A stretch of 64,000 nucleotides of DNA from Linyphia triangularis (GCA_963978545.1 OZ021722.1:108058442-108122441); one strand, 5' to 3'; positions 24,509-37,268 are shown, counted from the first letter of the stretch. Numbers and translations: made by a program. Notes: generated from the letters alone by a model not told the origin.

Positions 24509-24982
24509 TGTTGCACAAATTGTCTGTATATATTGTAAATAGTGACGTATTATTTCAAAATTCTATTGTAATTTATTTTTGTCTTATTTTATTTATTAAT
24601 TAATAGCGATTATACAAGTTAGAAAAAGGTGGCAACACCTAAAGCAATCGAGAAGTTTCGAGATATTTCTTTTCCGATGAATTGGCTGGAAATTTCGAGA
24701 ATGTCTCAATGTCTCACGCGCTTGTATATAAAAGACTGGAGAACGAAAAAGTTTTTAGATTGACTTCGGACTTCGTTGAAAGCTGATCGCTTTGTTTTCC
24801 TATTGGAGTGAGCTTGTATAATCGCTGAATTCGAAGTTATTTTTGTTGAAGCTTGTGCTGAAGCTTGAGAGTAATTAAACTGTTGCCTGTGAATAAATTT
24901 TGTGAGTTTTCTGAAGAGAGAATAAATACTTTTAAACCGTGAAAACTGTGCCATCATTGCCTCAGTGGAAAAATTCATAACA
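24509..24982 (-). mobile_element. Solo LTR, 474 bp, minus
   Basis: Minus strand starts TGTTATGAATTTTTCCACTG and ends GTGCAACA, collinear with 21806-22260 at moderate identity. Flanks are ACAT and ATAT, one mismatch from a 4-bp duplication. It interrupts repeat Q, whose uninterrupted relative is 27275-27470. Both LTRs keep an ATGATGGCACAGTTTT start region, but the frames differ downstream, so no protein is claimed. Confidence 0.82.
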
Positions 24983-25030
24983 ATATTCATGCTGTAATAT
25001 TTTCATATAGTGTAAAGCAATATCTAAATA

Positions 25031-26576
25031 CACTCATGTCCATAAATTAAGGATAATTCAGTTTTTCCCTAATAACTTCTCAGTGGAGTAGCATAGACAC
25101 TTGAAATTTACTTCAAAGACACATCTTTATACAATAAAACGATAATTAAAACAACTCAGTCGCAGAATGAAATGCAAAGTGTACGGCGGGGCATATGCAA
25201 AAGAATGGAGTACCATTAGTGTGCAGTTGTAGAGATGCATTTACATTAAAAATCACTCAACACATGGAGTTGACTTTTAGTGTGAGATATGATCTTCCCT
25301 GTCATCAATATTTACTTGGCACAGTATTCTCATACTTAACATGAGTTACTTGATGAATTCTAGCGCCTAAATTGCTCGTCCCTCCTTTTGAAATGTTTGC
25401 AAGTGAGGGAAAGTTCCCAATGCATTAAATCTTTACACAATGCATATCGTAGAAGCGTCCCACACACGTTTGATGAAATTTGGAGTAGAGGAGTGATCTG
25501 GCTTACTTATAGGGGCGATACTCATATTTTTAATCCTTTATCCAAAGCAAAAATGGAATAAAATAAACCATAACTATCAATAAACGCGATTTTGAAACTG
25601 ATATTTCACAATTAAAGACGTGTCTAAATCAAGTTAACGTAATTACAGTAAAAAAGTGGAATTTAATTATTTTTTGCGCTCTTGGGGAGCTTATTAAACA
25701 AATTCAACAAATTGAATATAAAGACCAAAACTCTTTTCCCACCAAATCATTATCTTGAACTGGCATTTACCATGAAATATCAAGTTCCCACCTTTCTACA
25801 GATCCTCTGATGTCCAATATTACTCATGAGACTGACAAAATTATTTTCAGTAAATAGTATCTGATGTTAAAAAGATTTGGTCTTTGGGGGCAGTATGTTG
25901 ACTTGGTTACATAAGCTCCCCAAGAGACCAAAATATAATTAAGTTCCACTTTTTCCCTGTAATTATGTTAACTTGATCTCGACAAGTTTTTAATGGTGAT
26001 ATATCGGTTTCTAAATCGTATTTATTGATACTTATGGCAAATTTTATTCCACTTTTGCCTTGAATAAGCGATTAAAAAATATGAATATCGCCCCTATAAG
26101 TAAGGCAGGTCACTCCCCTAATCCAAATTTCTTCAAGCATGTGTGGGACGCTTCTACGATATGAATTGTGTTATAACTTGATGTATTAGGAACTTTCCAT
26201 CACTTACAAATATTTCAAAAGGTGGGGCGAGCAATTTAGCCATTACAATTCATCAAGTAACTCATGTTAAGTATGAGAATACAGTGATAAGTAAACACCG
26301 ATGACAGGGGAGATCATATCTCACAGTAGAAGTCCACTCCATGAGTTGAGTGATTTTTAATGTAAATGTATCTGTACAACTGCACTCTAATGGTACTCCA
26401 TTCTTTTGCATATGCCCCCGCTGTACACTTTGCATTTCAATTTGCGACTGAGTAATTTTAATCATCATTATGTTGCATAAAGATGTCTCTTTGAAGTGAA
26501 TTTCAAGTGTCTATGCTTCTCCACTGAGAAGTTATTAGGGAAAAACTGAATTATCCTTAATTTATGGACATGAGTG
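25031..26576. mobile_element. 1.5-kb fold-back Tc1/mariner-type element
   Basis: Begins CACTCATGTCCATAAATTAA and ends TTAATTTATGGACATGAGTG, with TA on each side (25029-25030 and 26577-26578). The arms pair over about 700 bp (for example AGGGGCGATACTCATATTTT with its complement, and CTTGGGGAGCTTA at about 25681 with TAAGCTCCCCAAG at about 25912). A spacer of about 130-200 bp separates them. No transposase. TA target and mariner-like ends support the class. Confidence 0.9.
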
Positions 26577-26714
26577 TAAATATGTTGTTATGGAAAATTG
26601 TATAAGTTATTTGATTAAATATTATCGAAAACTTTACGCCAAGTATTTTTTATATACTTCTTAGGAATCCCTTTACACATTCAAAATAAATCATAAAGCA
26701 CAGATGTATGTAAT

Positions 26715-27272
26715 ATAACCCATAAAAAAGTTAGAAATATAATTCATTTATAAGCATTGCCAATTTTTATATTCATTAACAAAGTGCCGTTTCTGTTGCC
26801 AGCGTGTTCTTGGTGTTGGCATCTAATTTTAAATGTTAAAAACATCTCTATCAGCAAAACATGCAGCAAACTATTTTCCAAAATTTTATTCATTAAAAAT
26901 GAATGTGAATTTATGCACTCACATCCAAATGTCCTTTAGCTATTCTGATTAAAACAATTTTATTATTTATTTATTAAAACAATTTTGGCAACAAGAAAGA
27001 GTTTCTTCAAAGATAGGTCAAATTCTATTTCAGCGCGATTGGATGACGGCAAGTTGGTTTATTAGTATTTTCTAAAAGCGACCTTTTAGTGACAGTGACA
27101 GCCTATAAAATTCGATAGAATGCATTATCATCTACATCGAATCTATCTGTCAAGTTTCCGCCCGATTGGATGACGGCAAGGGGGTTAATTTGGCCTCCAC
27201 AGATTTTCCCGTCACAGATATATATATAGCCAACACACACACAAAATCGAAGTTAATATAAAGGATTTAAAA
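26715..27272 (-). mobile_element. K element, copy 4
   Basis: Plus strand runs from TAATATAACCCATAAAAAAG through CAGCGTGTTCTTGGTGTTGG and GATGACGGCAAGTTGG to ACACACACAAAATCGAAG. Collinear with copies 2 and 5. Confidence 0.8.
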
Positions 27273-27274
27273 AA

Positions 27275-27470
27275 GCAGCACTGCACTTTCCCTTCAACAT
27301 TTGTTTCACTCCGTTTTCAATTAGTTTACATTGCTGTCGTAATATTATCACACAGAGGGAAGCAATATTGAAATAAAAATGTTGTCATAGAAAACTGTAC
27401 AATAAGTTAATTGATTAATTATCTCTTTGAAAACTTAATTCCAAATATCCCATTTGTAATTTTTTGGACC
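27275..27470. repeat. Q repeat, uninterrupted copy (empty-site reference)
   Basis: AAGCAGCACTGCACTTTCCC, AGCAATATTGAAATAAAAAT and TGTCATAGAAAACTGTA match in order the pieces left and right of the LTR (24466-24508, 24983-25030) and right of the fold-back mariner (26577-26660). It therefore shows what that locus looked like before both insertions. Confidence 0.75.
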
Positions 27471-28037
27471 CCCCCCCCTACCCATTCAAAATAAAAAGCA
27501 GACACATATATATAAAAAAAAGTCCCCGTTTTGAGAGAACGAAGGGTAATTACAAATCACGTAACAAATCGGCGGGAAAATGAGTTTGTTGTCGAGGGTG
27601 GGGAGGATGTTGTAGGTCACGTGACTCCGTGTCGTAGATGTCACGTAGGGGAAGTGTAATTGAGAGGGAATTGGAGATTTTTCCGTTTTTGCAGCTCGCT
27701 CTAAAGGGGGGGGGGGGGGGGGGGGGTTTGAGTGACGCTCATTTGGGGAGAGTTGAGTTGAGTATGTAGTGACCTCGTATAGTGTGATTGAACCTTTGAA
27801 GAGCCATTGATGTTTATTATTAAATGCATGTTATCAGAATTAAGGAAAAATTCTTTATTTTGAAAGGAACTGTTTTGGAACCACTTGACTTTTTCAAAGT
27901 AGCCGGCATCTAACAATGCTTTGCAATTCATCAGTGGATATACTCTGTCAGTTTTGTATAGCTCGTTTCTGGTCTTCCACGATTTGTTTCGGTGATCACA
28001 ATTGATATTACTCCATTACCTTTTTTAAAAAAATAAT
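27471..28037. other. Low-copy segment with a G run
   Basis: Mixed-composition DNA including GGTCACGTGACTCC (E-box-like CACGTG, about 27616) and a long G run (about 27708-27726). No gene recognised. Confidence 0.4.
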
Positions 28038-28600
28038 GCAACCCATAGCAACAAAGTTTTTTATATAAATCCTTTATATGCATCACCAATGTTTATATTC
28101 CTTAACAAAGCACCGTTTCTGTTGTCAGCGTGTGCTTGGTGTTGGCATATAATTTTAAATATTAAAAACATCTCAATCATAAAAATATACGGTAAACTAC
28201 ATTTCAAATTTTATTCATTAAAAAGGAATGTTGATTTATGTCTTCACAACTTTTTATGCTTTCTGATTAAACCAATTTATTTTACAATTTATTTCTTAAA
28301 AATTTTTTAGCAATAGGAAAGAGTTTCTTCAATGATAGGTTAAATGCTATTTCATCGGGATTGGATGACGGCAAGTTGGTTTATTAGTATTCCATAAAAG
28401 CGACCTTTTAGTGACAGTGATAGCTACCAAAATTTGATAGAATGCATTGTGATCGACATCGAATCTATCTGACAAGTTTCAGCTCGATTTGATGACGACA
28501 ATAAGGGTTAAATAACCCTCTCCTTTTTTGCCCGAAATCGACATTCACAGCCACCCACGCACATACACACAAAATCGAAGTTAATATGACGGATTTAAAA
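28038..28600 (-). mobile_element. K element, copy 5
   Basis: Plus strand from CAACCCATAGCAACAAAG through AATCCTTTATATGCATCACC and CAGCGTGTGCTTGGTGTTGG to ACACACAAAATCGAAG and TTAATATGACGGATTT. Confidence 0.8.
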
Positions 28601-28910
28601 ATAGATCCCATTATACTCTCCTAACTTTTTACTTTTCTCGACACAATGAAATTGTGCATTTTAACAATTATTTCAATTTTGAGCTATCAATTTTGATACA
28701 ATCAAGTAAGCTGATCTTCTTGTTTACGTTTGGAAATGCAACTTTCTTATATTTTAAGGATTACATTACTCTATTTTTCTGTTTAGAACGATATAAAAAT
28801 CTGAAATATTATAGATTTATATCGATATTAGTAAAATATGGAAATTTGTGGAGAAATTGTCTATAATGTTGCTAATATTGTGTAATTCAATATTTTTGAA
28901 TATGTATCCA
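28601..28910. other. AT-rich stretch, nothing recognised
   Basis: A 70-codon plus frame (28654-28866) is AT-rich and without motif. Confidence 0.35.
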
Positions 28911-29079
28911 GGTAGCACAACCTCATTGGCCAATGCTGGAAACAGAGTTCCATTGGCAAATCTATACTAAATCTTGAGCATAGTTCCAAAATACGCGATT
29001 TATTAAAAAATAAACATGTTAAAACCAACACAAAACATACTTTTTACCACTCCGTCCTTTCTTACAAAGGAAAAAAAAA
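28911..29079 (+). mobile_element. X element, left portion (host of the satellite)
   Basis: Starts GGTAGCACAACCTCATTGGC. This resembles the inverse of the other X end, GGTGGCACACCCACATTGGC at 53843, so X probably has terminal inverted repeats of about 28 bp. It continues TTCCAAAATACGC, AATAAACATGTTAAAACC and CTTACAAAGGAAAAAAAA, matching the minus-strand X copies at 39.6-39.77 kb and 54.2-54.33 kb. The satellite starts at its right edge. Confidence 0.8.
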
Positions 29080-32000
29080 TACTTTAATTCTAAAACTCTC
29101 CATCAACATTTCAAAACTTCCAGTATATTTTATCCAGCACTAGGAAAGATTGACCGAGATCCGTTACAACGGAAATACTTTAATTCTAAAACTCTCCATC
29201 AACATTTCAAAACTTCCAGTATATTTTATCCAGCACTAGGAAAGATTGACCGAGATCCATTACAACGGAAATACTTTAATTCTAAAACTCTCCATCAACA
29301 TTTCAAAACTTCCAGTATATTTTATCCAGCACTAGGAAAGATTGACCGAGATCCGTTACAACGGAAATACTTTAATTCTAAAACTCTCCATCAACATTTC
29401 AAAACTTCCAGTATATTTTATCCAGCACTAGGAAAGATTGACCGAGATCCGTTACAACGGAAATACTTTAATTCTAAAACTCTCCATCAACATTTCAAAA
29501 CTTCCAGTATATTTTATCCAGCACTAGGAAAGATTGACCGAGATCCGTTACAACGGAAATACTTTAATTCTAAAACTCTGCATCAACATTTCAAAACTTC
29601 CAGTATATTTTATCCAGCACTAGGAAAGATTGACCGAGATCCGTTACAACGGAAATACTTTAATTCTAAAACTCTGCATCAACATTTCAAAACTTCCAGT
29701 ATATTTTATCCAGCACTAGGAAAGATTGACCGAGATCCGTTACAACGGAAATACTTTAATTCTAAAACTCTGCATCAACATTTCAAAACTTCCAGTATAT
29801 TTTATCCAGCACTAGGAAAGATTGACCGAGATCCGTTACAACGGAAATACTTTAATTCTAAAACTCTCCATCAACATTTCAAAACTTCCAGTATATTTTA
29901 TCCAGCACTAGGAAAGATTGACCGAGATCCGTTACAACGGAAATACTTTAATTCTAAAACTCTGCATCAACATTTCAAAACTTCCAGTATATTTTATCCA
30001 GCACTAGGAAAGATTGACCGAGATCCGTTACAACGGAAATACTTTAATTCTAAAACTCTCCATCAACATTTCAAAACTTCCAGTATATTTTATCCAGCAC
30101 TAGGAAAGATTGACCGAGATCCGTTACAACGGAAATACTTTAATTCTAAAACTCTCCATCAACATTTCAAAACTTCCAGTATATTTTATCCAGCACTAGG
30201 AAAGATTGACCGAGATCCGTTACAACGGAAATACTTTAATTCTAAAACTCTGCATCAACATTTCAAAACTTCCAGTATATTTTATCCAGCACTAGGAAAG
30301 ATTGACCGAGATCCGTTACAACGGAAATACTTTAATTCTAAAACTCTGCATCAACATTTCAAAACTTCCAGTATATTTTATCCAGCACTAGGAAAGATTG
30401 ACCGAGATCCGTTACAACGGAAATACTTTAATTCTAAAACTCTCCATCAACATTTCAAAACTTCCAGTATATTTTATCCAGCACTAGGAAAGATTGACCG
30501 AGATCCGTTACAACGGAAATACTTTAATTCTAAAACTCTCCATCAACATTTCAAAACTTCCAGTATATTTTATCCAGCACTAGGAAAGATTGACCGAGAT
30601 CCGTTACAACGGAAATACTTTAATTCTAAAACTCTCCATCAACATTTCAAAACTTCCAGTATATTTTATCCAGCACTAGGAAAGATTGACCGAGATCCGT
30701 TACAACGGAAATACTTTAATTCTAAAACTCTCCATCAACATTTCAAAACTTCCAGTATATTTAAACCTGCACTAGGAAAGATTGACCGAGATCCGTTACA
30801 ACGGAAATACTTTAATTCTAAAACTCTCCATCAACATTTCAAAACTTCCAGTATATTTTATCCAGCACTAGGAAAGATTGACCGAGATCCGTTACAACGG
30901 AAATACTTTAATTCTAAAACTCTCCATCAACATTTCAAAACTTCCAGTATATTTTATCCAGCACTAGGAAAGATTGACCGAGATCCGTTACAACGGAAAT
31001 ACTTTAATTCTAAAACTCTGCATCAACATTTCAAAACTTCCAGTATATTTTATCCAGCACTAGGAAAGATTGACCGAGATCCGTTACAACGGAAATACTT
31101 TAATTCTAAAACTCTGCATCAACATTTCAAAACTTCCAGTATATTTTATCCAGCACTAGGAAAGATTGACCGAGATCCGTTACAACGGAAATACTTTAAT
31201 TCTAAAACTCTGCATCAACATTTCAAAACTTCCAGTATATTTTATCCAGCACTAGGAAAGATTGACCGAGATCCGTTACAACGGAAATACTTTAATTCTA
31301 AAACTCTCCATCAACATTTCAAAACTTCCAGTATATTTTATCCAGCACTAGGAAAGATTGACCGAGATCCGTTACAACGGAAATACTTTAATTCTAAAAC
31401 TCTGCATCAACATTTCAAAACTTCCAGTATATTTTATCCAGCACTAGGAAAGATTGACCGAGATCCGTTACAACGGAAATACTTTAATTCTAAAACTCTC
31501 CATCAACATTTCAAAACTTCCAGTATATTTTATCCAGCACTAGGAAAGATTGACCGAGATCCGTTACAACGGAAATACTTTAATTCTAAAACTCTGCATC
31601 AACATTTCAAAACTTCCAGTATATTTTATCCAGCACTAGGAAAGATTGACCGAGATCCGTTACAACGGAAATACTTTAATTCTAAAACTCTGCATCAACA
31701 TTTCAAAACTTCCAGTATATTTTATCCAGCACTAGGAAAGATTGACCGAGATCCGTTACAACGGAAATACTTTAATTCTAAAACTCTGCATCAACATTTC
31801 AAAACTTCCAGTATATTTTATCCAGCACTAGGAAAGATTGACCGAGATCCGTTACAACGGAAATACTTTAATTCTAAAACTCTCCATCAACATTTCAAAA
31901 CTTCCAGTATATTTTATCCAGCACTAGGAAAGATTGACCGAGATCCGTTACAACGGAAATACTTTAATTCTAAAACTCTGCATCAACATTTCAAAACTTC

Positions 32001-35000
32001 CAGTATATTTTATCCAGCACTAGGAAAGATTGACCGAGATCCGTTACAACGGAAATACTTTAATTCTAAAACTCTGCATCAACATTTCAAAACTTCCAGT
32101 ATATTTTATCCAGCACTAGGAAAGATTGACCGAGATCCGTTACAACGGAAATACTTTAATTCTAAAACTCTCCATCAACATTTCAAAACTTCCAGTATAT
32201 TTTATCCAGCACTAGGAAAGATTGACCGAGATCCGTTACAACGGAAATACTTTAATTCTAAAACTCTGCATCAACATTTCAAAACTTCCAGTATATTTTA
32301 TCCAGCACTAGGAAAGATTGACCGAGATCCGTTACAACGGAAATACTTTAATTCTAAAACTCTGCATCAACATTTCAAAACTTCCAGTATATTTTATCCA
32401 GCACTAGGAAAGATTGACCGAGATCCGTTACAACGGAAATACTTTAATTCTAAAACTCTGCATCAACATTTCAAAACTTCCAGTATATTTTATCCAGCAC
32501 TAGGAAAGATTGACCGAGATCCGTTACAACGGAAATACTTTAATTCTAAAACTCTCCATCAACATTTCAAAACTTCCAGTATATTTTATCCAGCACTAGG
32601 AAAGATTGACCGAGATCCGTTACAACGGAAATACTTTAATTCTAAAACTCTCCATCAACATTTCAAAACTTCCAGTATATTTTATCCAGCACTAGGAAAG
32701 ATTGACCGAGATCCGTTACAACGGAAATACTTTAATTCTAAAACTCTGCATCAACATTTCAAAACTTCCAGTATATTTTATCCAGCACTAGGAAAGATTG
32801 ACCGAGATCCGTTACAACGGAAATACTTTAATTCTAAAACTCTGCATCAACATTTCAAAACTTCCAGTATATTTTATCCAGCACTAGGAAAGATTGACCG
32901 AGATCCGTTACAACGGAAATACTTTAATTCTAAAACTCTCCATCAACATTTCAAAACTTCCAGTATATTTTATCCAGCACTAGGAAAGATTGACCGAGAT
33001 CCGTTACAACGGAAATACTTTAATTCTAAAACTCTCCATCAACATTTCAAAACTTCCAGTATATTTTATCCAGCACTAGGAAAGATTGACCGAGATCCAT
33101 TACAACGGAAATACTTTAATTCTAAAACTCTCCATCAACATTTCAAAACTTCCAGTATATTTTATCCAGCACTAGGAAAGATTGACCGAGATCCGTTACA
33201 ACGGAAATACTTTAATTCTAAAACTCTCCATCAACATTTCAAAACTTCCAGTATATTTAAACCTGCACTAGGAAAGATTGACCGAGATCCGTTACAACGG
33301 AAATACTTTAATTCTAAAACTCTCCATCAACATTTCAAAACTTCCAGTATATTTTATCCAGCACTAGGAAAGATTGACCGAGATCCGTTACAACGGAAAT
33401 ACTTTAATTCTAAAACTCTCCATCAACATTTCAAAACTTCCAGTATATTTTATCCAGCACTAGGAAAGATTGACCGAGATCCGTTACAACGGAAATACTT
33501 TAATTCTAAAACTCTCCATCAACATTTCAAAACTTCCAGTATATTTCATCCAGCACTAGGAAAGATTGACCGAGATCCGTTACAACGGAAATACTTTAAT
33601 TCTAAAACTCTCCATCAACATTTCAAAACTTCCAGTATATTTTATCCAGCACTAGGAAAGATTGACCGAGATCCGTTACAACGGAAATACTTTAATTCTA
33701 AAACTCTGCATCAACATTTCAAAACTTCCAGTATATTTTATCCAGCACTAGGAAAGATTGACCGAGATCCGTTACAACGGAAATACTTTAATTCTAAAAC
33801 TCTCCATCAACATTTCAAAACTTCCAGTATATTTTATCCAGCACTAGGAAAGATTGACCGAGATCCGTTACAACGGAAATACTTTAATTCTAAAACTCTC
33901 CATCAACATTTCAAAACTTCCAGTATATTTTATCCAGCACTAGGAAAGATTGACCGAGATCCGTTACAACGGAAATACTTTAATTCTAAAACTCTCCATC
34001 AACATTTCAAAACTTCCAGTATATTTTATCCAGCACTAGGAAAGATTGACCGAGATCCGTTACAACGGAAATACTTTAATTCTAAAACTCTCCATCAACA
34101 TTTCAAAACTTCCAATATATTTTATCCAGCACTAGGAAAGATTGACCGAGATTCGTTACAACGGAAATACTTTAATTCTAAAACTCTCCATCAACATTTC
34201 AAAACTTCCAGTATATTTAAACCTGCACTAGGAAAGATTGACCGAGATCCGTTACAACGGAAATACTTTAATTCTAAAACTCTCCATCAACATTTCAAAA
34301 CTTCCAGTATATTTAAACCTGCACTAGGAAAGATTGACCGAGATCCGTTACAACGGAAATACTTTAATTCTAAAACTATCCATCAACATTTCAAAACTTC
34401 CAGTATATTTTATCCAGCACTAGGAAAGATTGACCGAGATCCGTTACAACGGAAATACTTTAATTCTAAAACTCTCCATCAACATTTCAAAACTTCCAGT
34501 ATATTTTATCCAGCACTAGGAAAGATTGACCGAGATCCGTTACAACGGAAATACTTTAATTCTAAAACTCTCCATCAACATTTCAAAACTTCCAGTATAT
34601 TTAAACCTGCACTAGGAAAGATTGACCGAGATCCGTTACAACGGAAATACTTTAATTCTAAAACTCTCCATCAACATTTCAAAACTTCCAGTATATTTTA
34701 TCCAGCACTAGGAAAGATTGACCGAGATCCGTTACAACGGAAATACTTTAATTCTAAAACTCTCCATCAACATTTCAAAACTTCCAGTATATTTTATCCA
34801 GCACTAGGAAAGATTGACCGAGATCCGTTACAACGGAAATACTTTAATTCTAAAACTCTCCATCAACATTTCAAAACTTCCAGTATATTTTATCCAGCAC
34901 TAGGAAAGATTGACCGAGATCCGTTACAACGGAAATACTTTAATTCTAAAACTCTCCATCAACATTTCAAAACTTCCAGTATATTTTATCCAGCACTAGG

Positions 35001-37200
35001 AAAGATTGACCGAGATCCGTTACAACGGAAATACTTTAATTCTGAAACTCTCCATCAACATTTCAAAACTTCCAGTATATTTTATCCAGCACTAGGAAAG
35101 ATTGACCGAGATCCGTTACAACGGAAATACTTTAATTCTAAAACTCTCCATCAACATTTCAAAACCTCCAGTATATTTTATCCAGCACTAGGAAAGATTG
35201 ACCGAGATCCGTTACAACGGAAATACTTTAATTCTAAAACTCTCCATCAACATTTCAAAACTTCCAGTATATTTTATCCAGCACTAGGAAAGATTGACCG
35301 AGATCCGTTACAACGGAAATACTTTAATTCTAAAACTCTCCATCAACATTTCAAAACTTCCAGTATATTTTATCCAGCACTAGGAAAGATTGACCGAGAT
35401 CCGTTACAACGGAAATACTTTAATTCTAAAACTCTCCATCAACATTTCAAAACTTCCAGTATATTTAAACCTGCACTAGGAAAGATTGACCGAGATCCGT
35501 TACAACGGAAATACTTTAATTCTAAAACTCTCCATCAACATTTCAAAACTTCCAGTATATTTAAACCTGCACTAGGAAAGATTGACCGAGATCCGTTACA
35601 ACGGAAATACTTTAATTCTAAAACTCTCCATCAACATTTCAAAACTTCCAGTATATTTTATCCAGCACTAGGAAAGATTGACCGAGATCCGTTACAACGG
35701 AAATACTTTAATTCTAAAACTCTCCATCAACATTTCAAAACTTCCAGTATATTTTATCCAGCACTAGGAAAGATTGACCGAGATCCGTTACAACGGAAAT
35801 ACTTTAATTCTAAAACTCTCCATCAACATTTCAAAACTTCCAGTATATTTTATCCAGCACTAGGAAAGATTGACCGAGATCCGTTACAACGGAAATACTT
35901 TAATTCTAAAACTCTCCATCAACATTTCAAAACTTCCAGTATATTTTATCCAGCACTAGGAAAGATTGACCGAGATCCGTTACAACGGAAATACTTTAAT
36001 TCTAAAACTCTCCATCAACATTTCAAAACTTCCAGTATATTTAAACCTGCACTAGGAAAGATTGACCGAGATCCGTTACAACGGAAATACTTTAATTCTA
36101 AAACTCTCCATCAACATTTCAAAACTTCCAGTATATTTTATCCAGCAGTAGGAAAGATTGACCGAGATCCGTTACAACGGAAATACTTTAATTCTAAAAC
36201 TCTCCATCAACATTTCAAAACTTCCAGTATATTTTATCCAGCACTAGGAAAGATTGACCGAGATCCGTTACAACGGAAATACTTTAATTCTAAAACTCTC
36301 CATCAACATTTCAAAACTTCCAGTATATTTTATCCAGCACTAGGAAAGATTGACCGAGATCCGTTACAACGGAAATACTTTAATTCTAAAACTCTCCATC
36401 AACATTTCAAAACTTCCAGTATATTTTATCCAGCACTAGGAAAGATTGACCGAGATCCGTTACAACGGAAATACTTTAATTCTGAAACTCTCCATCAACA
36501 TTTCAAAACTTCCAGTATATTTTATCCAGCACTAGGAAAGATTGACCGAGATCCGTTACAACGGAAATACTTTAATTCTAAAACTCTCCATCAACATTTC
36601 AAAACTTCCAGTATATTTTATCCAGCACTAGGAAAGATTGACCGAGATCCGTTACAACGGAAATACTTTAATTCTAAAACTCTGCATCAACATTTCAAAA
36701 CTTCCAGTATATTTTATCCAGCACTAGGAAAGATTGACCGAGATCCGTTACAACGGAAATACTTTAATTCTAAAACTCTCCATCAACATTTCAAAACTTC
36801 CAGTATATTTAAACCTGCACTAGGAAAGATTGACCGAGATCCGTTACAACGGAAATACTTTAATTCTAAAACTCTCCATCAACATTTCAAAACTTCCAGT
36901 ATATTTTATCCAGCACTAGGAAAGATTGACCGAGATCCGTTACAACGGAAATACTTTAATTCTAAAACTCTCCATCAACATTTCAAAACTTCCAGTATAT
37001 TTTATCCAGCACTAGGAAAGATTGACCGAGATCCGTTACAACGGAAATACTTTAATTCTAAAACTCTCCATCAACATTTCAAAACTTCCAGTATATTTTA
37101 TCCAGCACTAGGAAAGATTGACCGAGATCCGTTACAACGGAAATACTTTAATTCTAAAACTCTCCATCAACATTTCAAAACTTCCAGTATATTTAAACCT
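29080..37200 (+). repeat. 96-bp satellite array, about 85 tandem units
   Basis: The unit can be traced as ACTTTAATTCTAAAACTCTC, CATCAACATTTCAAAACTTC, CAGTATATTTTATCCAGCAC, TAGGAAAGATTGACCGAGAT, CCGTTACAACGGAAAT. Every unit is exactly 96 bp, and identical phase returns each 480 bp from 29161 to 36841. Variation is slight: CTC/CTG, TTATCCA/AAACCT, CCG/CCA and a few singletons. Flanks at 28911-29079 and 37201-37268 are the two sides of an X element, and single-copy X relatives contain the homologous 96 bp once. One plus-strand frame is stop-free through the whole array and beyond (29023-37263) but contains no ATG. Whether it is transcribed or centromeric cannot be told from sequence. Confidence 0.97.
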
Positions 37201-37268
37201 GCACTGGGCAAAACTGACCGAGATCCATGGCAACGGACAGTCTACAACGGCAAATATCGGGTCTGACC
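37201..37268 (+). mobile_element. X element, right portion
   Basis: GCACTGGGCAAAACTGACCG, CCATGGCAACGG and CAAATATCGGGTCTGACC continue the last satellite unit and match the minus-strand X copies (CATTGGGTGAGATTGACC, then AACGGCCGATTTGACAC). The terminal inverted repeat on this side is not clear. Confidence 0.65.

Noticed and set aside
24706..24990. 94-residue frame in the minus LTR and 71-residue frame at 21830
   Set aside because: Both start at the same ATGATGGCACAG word, but the reading frames diverge. LTR sequence, not gag.
29080..37200. CRISPR array or repeat-spacer system
   Set aside because: The 96-bp units are contiguous and nearly identical with no unique spacers, and the context is eukaryotic. 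This is a satellite.
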